A stretch of 64,000 nucleotides of DNA from Trichobilharzia regenti (taxonomy: Eukaryota; Platyhelminthes; Trematoda; Strigeidida; Schistosomatidae): assembly GCA_944472135.2 (NCBI GenBank), contig OX235263.1, positions 6,493,517 to 6,557,516 on the forward strand, written 5' to 3'. Shown piece after piece: positions 1-11,451 of this stretch; position 1 is the first letter of the stretch, and each line of letters opens with the position of its first letter. The notes beneath the pieces were generated by a model that was not told where the DNA came from, did no database searches, and saw nothing but the letters and a program-made list of their open reading frames with translations. The translations under genes were made by a program, and so were the position numbers.

Positions 1-285
1 TGAGGACAAATACTCGCCTCGGATGACATTGGCTAGCGTGAATTGGCAGAAGTTAGAATTCATGGACTGGCCATTGGATCGGGTCCCAGTGACTTAATGG
101 TTACGAGCTCGCCTTGTAGCCAGAAGGTCCTGGGTTCGAAGTTTGGCGGTGGGTGCGTACTGATGAAGATTCCCAAACTAGGATGAAACAGTTGTCCAGT
201 ACTCCCTCATTGGTTTTCCAATGGTTCTCTAACTAATATCAGCTCATGATGAAATCCTTTAACCGACCAAATCCCTAAAACCAAA
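1..285 (+). mobile_element. SINE-B copy (tRNA-headed, hammerhead-bearing)
   Basis: The copy runs from the unit's leader (motif gaggacaaatactcgcc) through a tRNA-like head with an A-box-like stretch near 92-110 and a B-box-like ggttcgaa at 133-140, into a hammerhead-like core near 160-200 (CTGATGA, paired tcc/gga, GAAA, GTC). It ends in the tail motif ctcatgatgaaatcc near 243-259. The head resembles tRNA-Thr(TGT). Bases 286-470 hold nothing I recognise, and 470-559 resembles a SINE-B tail fragment. Confidence 0.8.
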
Positions 286-559
286 ACTTGTTCAATGATA
301 GGCCTGCAAACCAGTTAAAAATGCGTACAAGTACAATATTTGGAGACCGCACGGGATATATAACTGAATGATGATTATAACACTAAGAACTAATGGAAAG
401 TAAGATGCATCGTGCTTGTCGGATGGGCATTTAGGTAGCCCAGAGATTACTCAATATAACTCTTGAAAACTAATCTCATGCACGCTAGTGACTACTGGCT
501 ACAGGAAAGAGTTTCCTGAAGTTAGTTCTAGTGAAAAGTCGTGACCAGTGAGATGCGTC

Positions 560-1040
560 TGTGGAGTACGTAACAATGTGATTGTACACTTTTTGGTTAT
601 TTGTAGAAATTCGAGATATTGTACATAATTTTTGTTTAAAACGCTTCTTGTTGAAATATATATAACTTCCGTGTACAATTGAAAAATACACTCTGCTGTT
701 GTAGACTTCGTCTTCTCCTTGGTTATTTCTGCTTACTCGCTCAACTCACACCGTGTTGTATACTTCGGATTTACTGTAGGAGCCTACTAATCTCAGCCGA
801 TGACATTTCTACAACCGGAACACAGCAGCTACAGCAGACGCAACCCAAACAATTAACGTACCCGTGGATTATATAAATAATTTGTAGCAGAGGACTTAGA
901 CTTTATATCCAAGTAATCCTTTTTGTTGATATAACTCGTCACTGCATTTTTGGTAATATATTGTTATTTAACAATCTATTGACTTGGATTCTTATTCTTA
1001 TATTTGTAATGTTAGTGAACTCTAGTATAAGTCCCCAACA
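560..1040 (+). repeat. LTR-like block followed by PBS-like motif
   Basis: A 481-bp block begins TGTGGAGTA and ends CCCCAACA. Seven bases later comes TGGTGAGCCCGACG, which resembles the primer-binding site after the Gypsy 5' LTR at 29.9 kb. A related copy lies at 62938-63365. Short open frames inside it are not genes. SINE-B-like sequence flanks it on both sides, so it may have inserted into a SINE-B. No target duplication could be fixed, so solo LTR, 5' LTR remnant and fold-back element all remain possible. Confidence 0.5.
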
Positions 1041-1345
1041 AATTAATTGGTGAGCCCGACGTCCAGTTGGCATGAGAGGATGGATTTCCTGCCGATGACA
1101 TTGGTTGGTGCCAATCGCACTAAATGCATCACGAATTGGTAGAAGTAGTTAGAATTCATGCATGCATGGGTTAGCCATTGAATCACGGAGGGTACCAGAG
1201 AGTGGGTGAATGGTAAACGAGCTAGCTTACCTTGTAACTGGAAGGTCCTGGTTTCGATTGAAGAGTCCCAAACTAGGCTGATGAGACAGCTGGCTGTCCA
1301 GAATTCAAGTGCTGGTTTTCAATGCCCGCTCTCTAAGTGATATCA
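1041..1345 (+). mobile_element. SINE-B copy, diverged
   Basis: After the PBS-like motif the sequence continues as a SINE-B leader, a tRNA-like head (ggaaggtcctggtttcga near 1240-1258) and a degenerate hammerhead (gaagagtccc...gatgagacagctggctgtcc). The core GAAA is changed to GAGA, so this ribozyme is probably dead. The tail ends near 1345; 1346-1520 is unassigned AT-rich DNA. Confidence 0.7.
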
Positions 1346-1520
1346 ATCCTTGGTCAAACTCGTCAATATTATTTGTTGATAATATTTCAGTGAATGGCAC
1401 AGAAGTATTTTGAAGTAAAAAGGCGAATCAGATAGTTGACTTTCTTAGTTATAGATAGGCAGAGAAGTATTTTATTACAGTATATACATGAGGTTATTAT
1501 AATCTTGAAGTAACGGTTTT

Positions 1521-1965
1521 GTAGGGATTTTGTTTGATTGCATGGAGGATTTCATCATGAGCTGACATCATTTAGGTAACCCCTGGAAAACCAGCATGGA
1601 GTACTGGAGAGGTGTTTCGTCTTAGTTTGAAACTCTTCAATAGTACGCAACCACCGGGGTTCGAACCCGCGATCTTCTGGTCACAAGGCAAGCTCGTAAA
1701 CCATTAAGCCACTGGGACCCGATCCAATGGTCCTTGAAGTTTAACGTTTGCCAATTCACGACATGGCGCGACCATTTCGGAATGTCTTCTTCGATGAGTT
1801 ACTGCCTCATCTTCAACTTCCTGTACCCTACTGGTCATGGCTTCCCACTAGAACTCAAGATCACTCACTGCCTACCTGAATAGGGCCAGTGGCTAGTGAG
1901 CATCAGATTAATTAATTTTCAAGTATTGGTTTTGTAGGGATTTTGTGTTTGATTGGATGGAGGAT
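1521..1965 (-). mobile_element. SINE-B unit, slightly more than one monomer
   Basis: A minus-strand SINE-B starts at a gtagggattttg motif and runs through the complete unit. The same motif recurs 413 bp later (1521 and 1934). The copy is therefore longer than one monomer and permuted, as expected if a multimer or circular template was inserted. The hammerhead core near 1590-1650 is degenerate. Confidence 0.75.
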
Positions 1966-2084
1966 TATTATAATCATCTGATAGCCATACATTCACATTC
2001 CACTTTTATACTGAGAAAAAAATTTCCCTGGTGATTAACTGATTGATCGACTGATTGATTTCAAGTAAAATCATAAAGTGACAT

Positions 2085-2500
2085 GAGATGGAGAATCACT
2101 GGAAGCTGGGGGGGGAGTTCTAGACCGATGTTTCACCCGAGTTTATAACTCTTCAACAATCCTCATCTATGACACCACAGAATGCGTAAAGTGAAAACAA
2201 TCGAATCTCCACAAATTAGTCTAATACTGGCTAGTGTAGCGACTAAAGGATGAAGTTGTCAGCGATTCCAGTTGGGAATCATCTCTGGCAGTGGGGTTAG
2301 TCAAGTAAGATATGAGGAAAATCTATGTTGTGACCATTAGACTCCGTCCCAGTAGCTTAATGGTCAACAGGGCGTAACTCACACCCTTATGGACATGGGT
2401 GTGCACTGCTGAAGGGCCCAAAAACCTAGGGGAAAACACCTGTTCACTACTCCCTAGTTGGTTCTAGTTGTGATCCTCTAACTGATGCATTAGTCCGTAA
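2085..2500. mobile_element. Two degenerate SINE-B fragments
   Basis: Minus-strand tail and hammerhead remnants lie at about 2085-2165. A plus-strand head and hammerhead remnant (gtcccagtagcttaatggtc, ctgctgaagggccc) lies at about 2340-2500. Between them and on to 2806 I see only AT-rich DNA with no feature I can name. Confidence 0.5.
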
Positions 2501-2806
2501 TCTGGTTTGAAGGAAATTCGCTTCTTTGGAGGGTTTTTAAGTAATGCTGAAATCAAAAACGGGCGTTTAGTTGCATTCATGACTCGCTAAGTAGAGTTAC
2601 ACGTGAATTATAGTAAATGATTTTCCTCACTGTGACTGAAGCTTGCTAAACTCGAGCGCCAAAGTCATTTACGAGGACCATTTCGTGTGTGCTATGGTTT
2701 TCTCTTCAGTGGAACAACACACACAAAACAACATTTTTGAGGACAGAAAACTGGCTTCAATAAAAAACAACACCAACAACTACAATTGACAAGAAATATT
2801 CTGTAG

Positions 2807-3679
2807 ATGTATTGTAGTAGATACAGTAATAATAACAATGGTAATAATAATAAAGAGACAATCTCCTTTCTGGACGTTCGTTTAAGTAAGAAGACCGATG
2901 GTACCTTGAACAGATCAGTACACAGAAAACCTACATGGAACGGTCAGTTGACAAACTTCTACAGTTGGGTACCAATTAGTCGAAAGCGAAACTTGATAAT
3001 ATCTCTGGCGACTAGAATCCGAAAAATCTGCAGTCCTGAATCAATAGAGGAAGAGATCGCCCTCTTAAGGAAGACACTGCTCGAGAATGGCTACCCACCC
3101 CGTTTTATAGACAAGCATATTAAGCCTAAGACTTACAAAGAACAACCCACTACAGTGCAGAAGAAGATGGTCTACATGAATGTACCCTTCAAAGGTGACC
3201 TTCTGGCTGACACTTTGAAGAAGAGGATATCTACTGCTCTAAGAAGGACATTCTTCGCTGCCACACTACGACTGACATTTTCCTCCCGGCCATTGTTCTT
3301 CAACTACTCTAAAGATAAACTATCGCATTTGACCACTTCCATGTGTATCTACCAATTCACCTGCTCTTGCGGAGCGAGGTATATAGGTCGTTCGATGCGA
3401 GTTTTATCTAAAAGAGTTCAAGAACACTATCCCGCCTGGCTACGGAAAGGTAACAATGGAGCAATAAGGAGCGCCATTATTGAGCATATACTCAACACTG
3501 GTCATTCGATTTGCAAGGAGAAGTCATTCAAAGTCATCTATAAAGTCAAAAGAAGCCTTCCAAAATCGACAAGCTTCCGTATACTTTGTATTGCCGAAGC
3601 CTTAGCGATTTGGATAGAAAAGCCTGAATTATGCACACAGAAGAAACTTCTCCACCCCCTCCTACTACCGTGGGTTTAA
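2807..3679 (+). CDS. Penelope-like element C-terminal polyprotein (RT end plus GIY-YIG endonuclease), fragment
   Basis: An open frame of 290 codons. The first part (ISFLDVRLSKKTDGT, then SVHRKPTWNGQ) is the region just after the RT catalytic motif in Penelope-like elements. Residues of roughly 70-115 form the linker. The C-terminal third holds CIYQFTCSCGARYIG with R and EH further on, which is the GIY-YIG nuclease with its CxC zinc-type motif. Such nucleases nick the target for reverse transcription. The N-terminal RT and YVDD region are absent and no upstream frame supplies them, so this is a 5'-truncated copy. The annotated ATG is only the first in-frame one; translation is doubtful. It is the longest intact PLE frame in the window. 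Confidence 0.85.
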   Translation: MYCSRYSNNNNGNNNKETISFLDVRLSKKTDGTLNRSVHRKPTWNGQLTNFYSWVPISRKRNLIISLATRIRKICSPESIEEEIALLRKTLLENGYPPRFIDKHIKPKTYKEQPTTVQKKMVYMNVPFKGDLLADTLKKRISTALRRTFFAATLRLTFSSRPLFFNYSKDKLSHLTTSMCIYQFTCSCGARYIGRSMRVLSKRVQEHYPAWLRKGNNGAIRSAIIEHILNTGHSICKEKSFKVIYKVKRSLPKSTSFRILCIAEALAIWIEKPELCTQKKLLHPLLLPWV

Positions 3680-4210
3680 TTTCAAGTTCATCTGTCATCA
3701 ACATTTTGTTATCAAATTTTTTTTGCAATATTCGTATAATAATTTTTAGTAACTAACCCATTCAATCTTTTCACCTATTATCTAGTTTATTTTCATAATT
3801 GTCTCCATACTCCTTCACGAACATCTAATCTTTCTAAACATGTCTATATTACGTAACCCTACTCACATCTTACCAATTTTCACCCCACTTAGTTACAACT
3901 TTGATTATTAATCACACATTTTAATTTCTATATTATTTTGATGACGTAACCCTACTCACATCTTACCAATCCCACCCCACTTAGTTACAACTTTGATTAC
4001 TATTCACACAATTTAATTTCTTTATTATTTTGATGACGTAATCAACAACCCACACTAACTGTTATTTTGATTTTGATTTTGACAAACCTTATGCACACAC
4101 ATACAAAATTAATTGTATATATTTGCGACTGTACAGCTAAGAGAATGAATTCGCCGAAAAGAGACTCTTCGCTGAACTAATTTGTTCTTATTTCAATGTC
4201 TTAATGGGTA
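3680..4210 (+). repeat. PLE 3' flank with 92-bp tandem duplication
   Basis: Downstream of the PLE frame, a unit starting acgtaaccctactcacatc is repeated at 3851 and 3944, with a third start near 4036, giving a period of 92-93 bp. The segment near 4125-4195 (gtacagctaa...gaatgaattc) recurs near 45360-45420 downstream of another PLE fragment, so it is element sequence. From 4211 to 4590 I see only AT-rich DNA and a (CT)n run near 4499-4520. Confidence 0.65.
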
Positions 4211-4589
4211 TCTTTCGCGAATAATAATAATAATAGATGAAACCCAGAGAAGGCATATGAGTGAAGAAAACGTGGCAATATGAAACGATGTGTCTACTAA
4301 CAATAAGTCTTAAACCACATTCCTCACTCAATACAATTCACTGATGGTATTTCATTAAAAGGCAAAGAAGTATTCTGAACTGGTGACAAGTCAGTTCACT
4401 TTCTACAATAATATATAACTGACAATTTTATAGCAATCTTCAGGTTTAGTCAGGGTTTCCTTTTAGAGCTTTGTGTAAATATCAAACGACCGTTACCTCT
4501 CTATCTCTCTCTCTCTCTCATCGCCTACTTCGGTGTTCACTTCAATCAATTTGTAATATAGCGAAAATATTCCTTCAGACATCCATAAA

Positions 4590-4840
4590 TAACAAAATAA
4601 TTGAGCCAGCAAAGAATATCCTTTTCGATAAATTCCTCCTCCTCTTCTGGCTCTACAATTATATATATGCATGTTTATATACAGAGAATATTCTAGATTA
4701 GTAGTCAATAACAATATTAGTGTGCTTTTTAAATAATATCAATTTGTAAAGTAAGATCACAATGGAATTACCACAGTTCATTAAACATGCTTAAATTATG
4801 ATAATAATAATAATAAAGATATAATAGCGAATAGAATATC
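4590..4840 (+). repeat. Unclassified interspersed repeat R4
   Basis: The segment contains tctggctctacaattatata and ends in an (ATA)n-rich stretch. A second direct copy lies at about 63760-64000 and a shorter minus-strand copy at about 22028-22165. There is no coding capacity, hammerhead or tRNA-like box that I can see. Confidence 0.7.
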
Positions 4841-4879
4841 AACTAAAATTAGTAAAATTCCACAAAAATTGAGGATCAT

Positions 4880-5110
4880 TTAAACCTAGATGGCTTGTTG
4901 ATATGGATCCCCACAGCCTCAGCAATATTTAGTAGTCGAACTCTTAAGGTAAAATTGAGATTCGTTGGTATGCGGTAAATGACCCTGAAAGTCACCTGTT
5001 TAACGTCAATCTTGTGTTCTATTGCATCCACAGGATGAAATAGAATAGCGCTATGAATGGATTTTATTTGTCCTTCACTTAATTAACCACTCAGAGGGAT
5101 GCTCGGAAAT
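4880..5110 (-). pseudogene. PLE endonuclease fragment
   Basis: Read on the minus strand, this encodes a stretch like IYRIPTNLNFTLRVRL preceded by SAILFHPVDA. It matches the C-terminal part of the PLE at 20.3-20.6 kb. It is short, frameshifted and lacks the YIG motif. Confidence 0.65.
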
Positions 5111-5147
5111 CTCTAGTTGGTTTGTAATGATTAGATTTGTTTTTTAC

Positions 5148-5460
5148 GAGTTTATCATGGATTGATATATATCAGTTAGAGAGCAGGGATTGAAAACCAG
5201 CACTGGAGCACTGGACAGCCAGTTGTTTTATCAGTCTAGTGCTTGGGAATCATTAGCAGTACGCATCTATCACCAGAGTTCGAGTGCAGGACCTTCCGAT
5301 TACAAGGCAACCTCGTATACCTCAGCGTGTGCGTACTGCCGATGATTCTCAAGCACTGGACTGATGAAACAGCTCGCTGTCCAGTACTCCAGTGCTGGTT
5401 TTCAATGCTGATTCTCTAACTGATATATCAATCCATGATAAACTCGTGGAAACAAAACTA
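5148..5460. mobile_element. Inverted SINE-B pair (head to head)
   Basis: A minus-strand SINE-B 3' half (5148-5320) abuts a plus-strand one (5325-5460), so the DNA could fold into a long hairpin. The outer ends are mutually complementary (acgagtttatcatgg and ccatgataaactcgt). Both arms share the variant loop caagcact in place of the usual caaactag; the copy at 16.4 kb has it too, so it marks a subfamily. Confidence 0.75.
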
Positions 5461-5564
5461 ACCCTTCAAAAACAAACTATAGCATTGCTTAGTCTCATGT
5501 TGACGGTGAAAATCTAAATTTGAATTAAATTAATTAATAAGACCCGTAGCACAAGAGGTAGTGT

Positions 5565-5745
5565 CTCTTTCTCTCGTGTCCCAAATGGTCTAGTGGATAA
5601 CAATTTAGCGTTTGAAACTATTGGCACTGGGTTAGAGCCTCGATGGGAACAGTATCACTTACTAACTCACTCACTGGGGAATGCAGACAAATGTGCTAGC
5701 TGACGAGTCCCAAATGGGACGAAATGTGCGTTGTCGTAGAGGATT
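5565..5745 (+). mobile_element. SINE-A (Sm-alpha-type) copy
   Basis: The tRNA-like head (tggtctagtggataac at about 5587, B-box-like gggttagagcctcg) is followed by the tract that leads into the hammerhead at 5682-5740. The 3' tail (ccaccaattgta) is missing, so the copy is truncated. Confidence 0.75.
5682..5740 (+). ncRNA. Hammerhead ribozyme, type I, SINE-A
   Basis: The core is CTGACGAG, stem II is gtccc/gggac around an aaat loop, then GAAA. Position 7 (C here) is the tolerant core position, so the core is formally intact. The stem I strands and the cleavage region downstream (tgcgttgtc) are diverged, so activity is uncertain. Confidence 0.65.
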
Positions 5746-5749
5746 ATTT

Positions 5750-6960
5750 ATCATTTATTTATTTAAACGCAGAAAAACCTTAGTGCAATGTGGCACAAAG
5801 GAAGATGCGCCACACAATAATAATAAAATAACATAGATCAAAAGTAAAAAGTACAAGCAGAGAACGGATAAAGAACTTCACCCGGAAGGAAAACAGTCAC
5901 ATTTAACAAGTTCAAATAGTGTTCGTCAACTATCATCGGGAAGGGAAGAAAAAAGGAAATTGCAACACGTTCGCCAGTGATTACGATTCTTGGCCATATC
6001 CGATAATGTTTCAAGCCATCGATTCAAGCTATCTCGCGGACCCCAAACAGGGAGTCGTGACACACCAACCGATGCTAATCTAGCACAAAAATCCTTCATC
6101 CCACGACGCCACGTCATGGACTGACCACCCCTGACGACGCCTTTTCCATCCCATCCCAGGGCTAGCGAATAGAGACCTGTACGGAGGTCTCTGGGGTGAC
6201 ATCCGAAGCACATGTCCAAGCCATCGGAGCCGGTGCTTCTAGATGACGACACCCAATGAATGGTGATCTCCACTGTGTTCAAACACACGCCGCCAAACCT
6301 CAGAATTACTCACGTGATGATGCCATCGAACGCATGGAATTCTGCGGAGACAGCGGTGATCGAACACGCAGAGTCGCCAACCATCCTCAGTCTACTCGGA
6401 GAGGCCAGGTTTCACAGGCGTAGAGCAAGACAGCCCGCACCGAAGCATTGTATATCCGACCTTTGACAGCCAGGCTAACGTCGCGACGGCGCCTGAGGTG
6501 GCCCAAGTTGATGTATGCCGCCCTAGCCTTCATGATACGGTTGGAAATCTCATCTCCCCCCGCCAGTACTCACACAACTACCCAGATACACAAACTAATG
6601 AACAACTTCAAGCGGTTCACCCGGAAGAGTGAGTGCAGGTACAGGCTGCTGCCAATCTTGTAACAGTATTTTGAACTTAGACGGCTCAAAGTACATACCA
6701 TACACTTACAGACACTAATCGCCAACTGATTAAGTGCGATTTGGGCAGCCTGCTGCTATCATACAATAAGACGATATCGTCTGCATGCATACTCGAGGTC
6801 GAAAAGTCTATCTCCAGCTAGCAGGTCCACACCACCTTCACACACACACACGCACATCCTTCAGAGCTGACTCCAGAATTTCATCGATGGTAAAGTTAAA
6901 GAGAAATGGAGAGAGGTCCTAGAGGATACCACACTGCTAGTCACCATCCATCACTAAATG
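5750..6960 (-). pseudogene. RTE-like LINE remnant (RT to C-terminus)
   Basis: Minus-strand reading gives, in order, LSPFLFNFTIDEIL (about 6940-6880), an ADDIVL catalytic motif (about 6780), VLLYACETWPLRV and VFDHRCLRRI (about 6420-6340), and HRLRWLGHVLRMS (about 6240-6190). This order is the RT palm and C-terminal domain of an RTE-clade LINE. Several frameshifts and a stop are present. It is a dead 5'-truncated copy, different in sequence from the RTE at 8.8 kb. Confidence 0.8.
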
Positions 6961-7640
6961 ACTTAATAATAATAACAATAATAATAATAATAATAGTAAT
7001 TGTGTGCACTTTATACCACTAGCAAGCCTGATAAAATGACCTTATCCAATGAACAAATGTTGAGAGTTTTCAAGCACTTTGACCAAGTGTTTCTCCATAA
7101 TAGAGTAATAATAAAGTCAACATCTTTTTGACTTGATAAGACAAGTTTAAAATGTTTTAAATAAGTGGGTAAATAAACAGACTAATGAGACTAATCGCAC
7201 CTCATACACACACACACACAGATTTTCATGTTTGTTCATGTCACTTATCATCGTCATTATAACTATTATCATTATAATGGGTATAAGTACAAAACCTTAT
7301 TCCTGGACAGAATGTAAGCTATTGTAACTATTTTATACGATCGTAAACTGCAGTAAGACTGATCTACTTATTATCTACTTATGAGAAATTAATTGATTGC
7401 AACAAAGAACTGAGCACTGGAGGCTAAGTACTCTAGATGATGCAGCTTCAAGTAGGCCTTTACAGATTCTGAAGGGTTTTTTTATCAAGATAAAATGTAC
7501 AAAAGAAAGAAAGAAAGTTTCATCTTCCATATTTGGAGATTAATTTCAGTGTAGAGTCTAATCACGAATCAGCTAAAAATCAGACAGAATACGTGCCCAT
7601 ACCTCCACCCCCCCACCCCCAGAGGGACTGCACCTACAAC
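6961..7640. other. AT-rich stretch with microsatellites
   Basis: An (AAT)n run lies at about 6965-6995 and a short (CA)n near 7203. No coding signature or repeat family was recognised. Confidence 0.6.
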
Positions 7641-7712
7641 TCTCAGGTTAGAATTCGATCGTGTTCAGAGTAACCAACTAATGGATGAAGAGCCCAATGA
7701 CTTGAGAATTCT

Positions 7713-7949
7713 TTTTTTCTTTCCTTTACGTTCCCCAGTGGAACATTGGGCTCCATGCTAGTGGCTTGAAGTTTCTGTATCAGTGTTTATTTTTACAGGA
7801 TGGGGTTGGTAGCCTAATGCCCAACCTTTCCTCTTTACCAGCATTATTTCTGGCTTGGCGAGGTAAAGGAGTGCGTCGGTGGCCGGGGATCGAACCCCGG
7901 ACGATGTGCATGGTCGGCGGGCGTCCTAACCGCCATACCACCGACGCAC
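7713..7949 (-). mobile_element. SINE-C1 copy with target duplication
   Basis: Minus strand. The tRNA-like head lies at about 7878-7949 and the tail with its RTE-like end towards 7713. It is flanked by cttgagaattct (7701-7712) and cttgggaattct (7950-7961), a 12-bp duplication with one mismatch. The right flank continues as minus-strand SINE-B, so it probably inserted into a SINE-B. Confidence 0.85.
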
Positions 7950-8059
7950 CTTGGGAATTCTAACTTCTACCAATTCATGATATATTTAGTACGACATCTA
8001 GTCAAATCGGAAAGGCGAGGCAAGATACGCATTCATCCACCAATCTGAAACCAGTTTGG

Positions 8060-8500
8060 ATATCTTCTGCACTCAGCATAAGGAACATGATTCGCATTTT
8101 CAACACCAATGCTAAGTTGGCCAGTGCTTCTATACGGGTCATAAACTTGGCTACAGTGTCACGAAAAGCATTTCCAACAGACTATTGAGGACTTTCATCA
8201 ACAGCGGCCACCTTTGCTGGCTGACTCCATACTCAAGAGCAAATGGCTCGCTGGAAAAAAACCAACAGGCGAGAGCCAATCGCTCAACAAAGTCATACGT
8301 AGGAGAAAGTTGAAAATGGATTGACCGGCGAATACATTGAGGAGGCCATCGAATAACATTGCGCGCGGCAAGCCTCCGAGTTTAATCCCAATGACAAGCG
8401 ACGACTGCGTAGTCGGTGAGAGGACAGCAGAAAATGGAAGAAACAAGGAGATATGTTATCGAAGCCAGCCCTATCTTCGACTCGGAACCCAAGGGGACAA
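8060..8500 (+). pseudogene. RTE-like LINE C-terminal remnant
   Basis: Plus-strand reading shows RRPSNNIARGKPPSLIPM near 8340-8392, preceded by a frameshifted version of the RKWRWIGHTL region. This is the C-terminal domain downstream of RT in RTE elements. The frame is broken. Bases 8620-8770 hold a possible diverged SINE-B fragment with a hammerhead-like ctgatgaggagtccc. Confidence 0.6.
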
Positions 8501-8784
8501 TAATACAGCTAGTCAATATCATCACATCAGTGTGTATTTATTCTACTAATCAACTTAGTGGGAACCACAAGGTCACAATTTCTCTCTAGTACTCTAGACA
8601 GCTTTCATCCTGTAGTTAGTTAGTTAGTTGGCATTAGGCGGCCCTAAATTGATTTTTAAGAGTTGGTTTACAGACTTTTAATGGATTTCAAGTTAGATGA
8701 TGAATCGACATCAGTTGTGAGTGCCTACTGATGAGGAGTCCCGAACCGGGACGAGAGAGCAGCTCAGTTCTGCTTATTTTTCAA

Positions 8785-9985
8785 CAGTCAACTTGCTACC
8801 AGGGAATAATCTCGTTGACTTAGAATATGCCGATGATATAGTCCTGCTCCCTAGGCGAGGACGCTGACAAAATGCAGTCTTCTAAACACCCTGAGCTGCA
8901 ATCTACGAATGTTTGGCATCCGATTCGCTCCCGCCAAATGTAAGATCATGTTACAGGACTGGAATTCACTGCACTGACTTCTGGTTTAGAAATAGGCAGT
9001 GAAGTGGTTGAGCACGTTGACCGCTTCACTTATTTGGGAAGTACCATCAGCCAACGCCAGCGGATTGATCTCTGACGAAATCTCAGCACGGATACAGAGG
9101 GCTAGTTTCGCATATGCCCGCCTGTTAACGCCGTCCCTAGCTTAGTAGACGTGATATCCAGCTGGCTATCGACCAAAGGGTGGGTCCACTCCGTCCTCCT
9201 TCACGCCTGTGAGCTAGACCTGGCCATTGAGAATGGAAGACATGAAAAGAGTATCTATCTTCGATCATAGGTGCCTGCGTTCTATCTTTTATGTGAAGTG
9301 GTATAATAAGGTGAGCAATATTGAGGTTGAGCTTCTGTTGAGTGTTAGGTAGGTGGAAGGGGAAATCAATCGACGAGGCTGTGAAATTACATCGACTGAG
9401 ATGGTTAAGACATTTGTTACGTATGCCCAGTCATCGCCTTCCTCAACGGCCAATCTTAGCTGACATGAGATGGATCAGGTTGGAAAAGAGCCAGTGGAGG
9501 TCAAACCAAAACATGACTTCACCAGTCAATGAAATCTACCACAGTTAGTTTAAGCCACAGGGGAAGGTGTAGACTTCCTGACTGGTTGGGGTCCTCGGGA
9601 CGGTAAAAACCAATGGTTGGAAACAATTGGTGACATGGTTCAAAATCGTTCTCAATGGCTAGCGGAGATGCATCCACTCCTTGTGACTTATGATTTCCAA
9701 TGAAACTATATCGTTCTTCGTTGTTACTATTCCATTGTCTCACACCTCTGTTTACTGTCTCTCTATTATGCATTTCTTCTACTTTTTTCTCTGGCTTTAT
9801 TTGCTACATGGAGTGTGGCTACTTGAACTGGTGCACATCAGTGCAAAGTTCTATGCTGAAAACAGACAGACAGTTTTCAATAGTTTTCCAACTCTTCTAT
9901 ACCTATTGCATCTGGCATCGCATTCATTAAATGTGACTACAATAATACCTAAAACACTTTTCATAGTGAAGCTCTCATTTTAACA
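8785..9985 (+). pseudogene. RTE-like LINE remnant with YADD and 3' UTR
   Basis: The order is LLPGNNLVDLEYADDIVL (about 8797-8850), AKCKIMLQDW, FTYLGSTISQR (about 9028-9060), then LHRLRWLRHLLRMPSHRLP (about 9390-9440). A 3' UTR ends near the gctgaaaacagacagacag motif (9856-9874). Frameshifts break it. Related copies are at 27509-28322, 38160-39140 and 41690-42350. Confidence 0.8.
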
Positions 9986-10067
9986 AGCTGAAATGATTCA
10001 TTCATTGGGGATATTATCTACACAGTGCAAAGTCTACTGATTGGATCAGAAATATTCGTGATACCTG

Positions 10068-10103
<36 letters not shown>

Positions 10104-10500
10104 CACAGTCAAATGACGGGTAATTTGCTGTTGAACCCGAATATGTCAATTCAAATTCGTGGCCTGTGATGAAGAACATAATTCCGTTAATTAATAACGT
10201 AAGACTATTATTATTTTTTCATATATAAGTTCTTCAAAATGAAGCTTTGGCCTATTGGCTTAGACATTTGAAATTCAGTCACTGAGTTAAGATCTCAAAC
10301 CCCACATCAACCAGTTTACTTCATCCTTAACTCTAAGACAATAGAACAGTTGTAATTACTAAATAAATAGAAACGTAAGTGATCGTTTAAGTAATATTCC
10401 TCTCTCTCTTTATGAAAGTTTGAAGGTATTTGGCCTACTTAAGGAGCACTATTGATTAGCTTAGATTATTCAAAAATACTCAAATTACTCAATAAGAGTA
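9986..10500. other. AT-rich stretch with (CA)n
   Basis: A (CA)n tract lies at about 10072-10100. No coding or repeat-family signature was recognised in the rest. Confidence 0.6.
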
Positions 10501-11217
10501 ATATTATTGTACGCTTGGGTTTCAAGGGAAACATATAAGATGGCTTCAACAACACAGCTCAACTTTTTTTCTATTCTCTATTGTCCGCTTCAGCTGGCTA
10601 GTTCCACGATTCCACATAATTTCTCATCCCCTCCTCCTCCTCTTCCTCCAACTGGCACAATCTCCTCCATGTCATCCTCATACCAACGAGCCAGTCATCA
10701 CTTCCCATTGGGATTCCACTTGAATAACGGCCTGCATTGAGCGCGATATCATTCTTGCCTATTCGTTTGTTGCCAGCTAACCAGCCAGTCAGATAGAGTT
10801 TCTTGTTGCCAATTCTTTCTGGCTGGCTGGCTGGCTGGCTGGCCATTCGATCTTCCGTAGGGAGCCAGAGAAGTTGGCAGTTTTTGGTAGAAGTTTGTAA
10901 CTTGTTGGAAACGCTTTTCGTGACGTGCGCTGCAATTTTCTAACCCGTATAGAAGAATTGACTGGCTGACTGACTGACTGACTTCACATTTGTGTTGAAT
11001 GGAATTCGAATCTTGTTGTTTGTACTGGCTGACTGACTGAGTTAGTGCAGAAGATTTCCAAACTGGTTTCAGGTTAATTATTGAATTGAATTTTTGATTT
11101 TCCCGTCGATTGATTGGGCCGAAGTGTTCGGTCTCAGGTTGACATGTCGGCTTCTTGTGCAGATGCTTCGACGATGTCTGGAGATTTGATTTTTATACAA
11201 TTGGTGGATGGTGGCTA

Positions 11218-11278
11218 GCAGTGGAATCCAGGATGCGCATTTCGTCCTAATTGGGACTCGTCAGCTGGATGTACCTGC
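11218..11278 (-). ncRNA. Hammerhead ribozyme, SINE-A, left arm
   Basis: On the minus strand: gcaggtacatccag (stem I), CTGACGA, stem II gtcc/ggac, GAAA, a short stem III tgcgca, then the cleavage triplet ATC and the stem I partner ctggattccactgc. The conserved core is intact apart from the tolerant position 7. Confidence 0.85.
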
Positions 11279-11390
11279 ATTTCTCAGTGAGTGATGATGT
11301 TCCCACCGTCTAGCGGATAACGCTTTGGCGTTTGAAACTATGGGCACTGGGTTCGAACCTTGGTGGGAACATCATCACTCACTGAGAAAT

Positions 11391-11451
11391 GCAGGTACAT
11401 CCAGCTGACGAGTCCCAATTAGGACGAAACGCGCATCCTGGATTCCACTGC
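11391..11451 (+). ncRNA. Hammerhead ribozyme, SINE-A, right arm
   Basis: This has the same architecture as the left arm, in inverse orientation: gcaggtacatccag, CTGACGA, GAAACGCGC, ATC, ctggattccactgc. Its very short stem III is the form known to favour dimeric folding in this ribozyme class. The two ribozymes in one transcript would be complementary to each other. Confidence 0.85.

Noticed and set aside
4141..4190. Hammerhead-like string gaagag...gaa in the PLE 3' flank (minus strand)
   Set aside because: The CTGANGA core is absent (GCGAAGAG) and only a simple hairpin is supported.
5926..6288. 120-codon minus-strand open frame as a separate gene
   Set aside because: The RTE C-terminal reading (HRLRWLGHVLRMS) lies in a different frame over the same bases; this one is a shadow.
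9690..9983. 97-codon plus-strand frame with hydrophobic stretch
   Set aside because: It falls in the 3' UTR of the RTE remnant; the same DNA occurs inverted at 27.5-27.7 kb.
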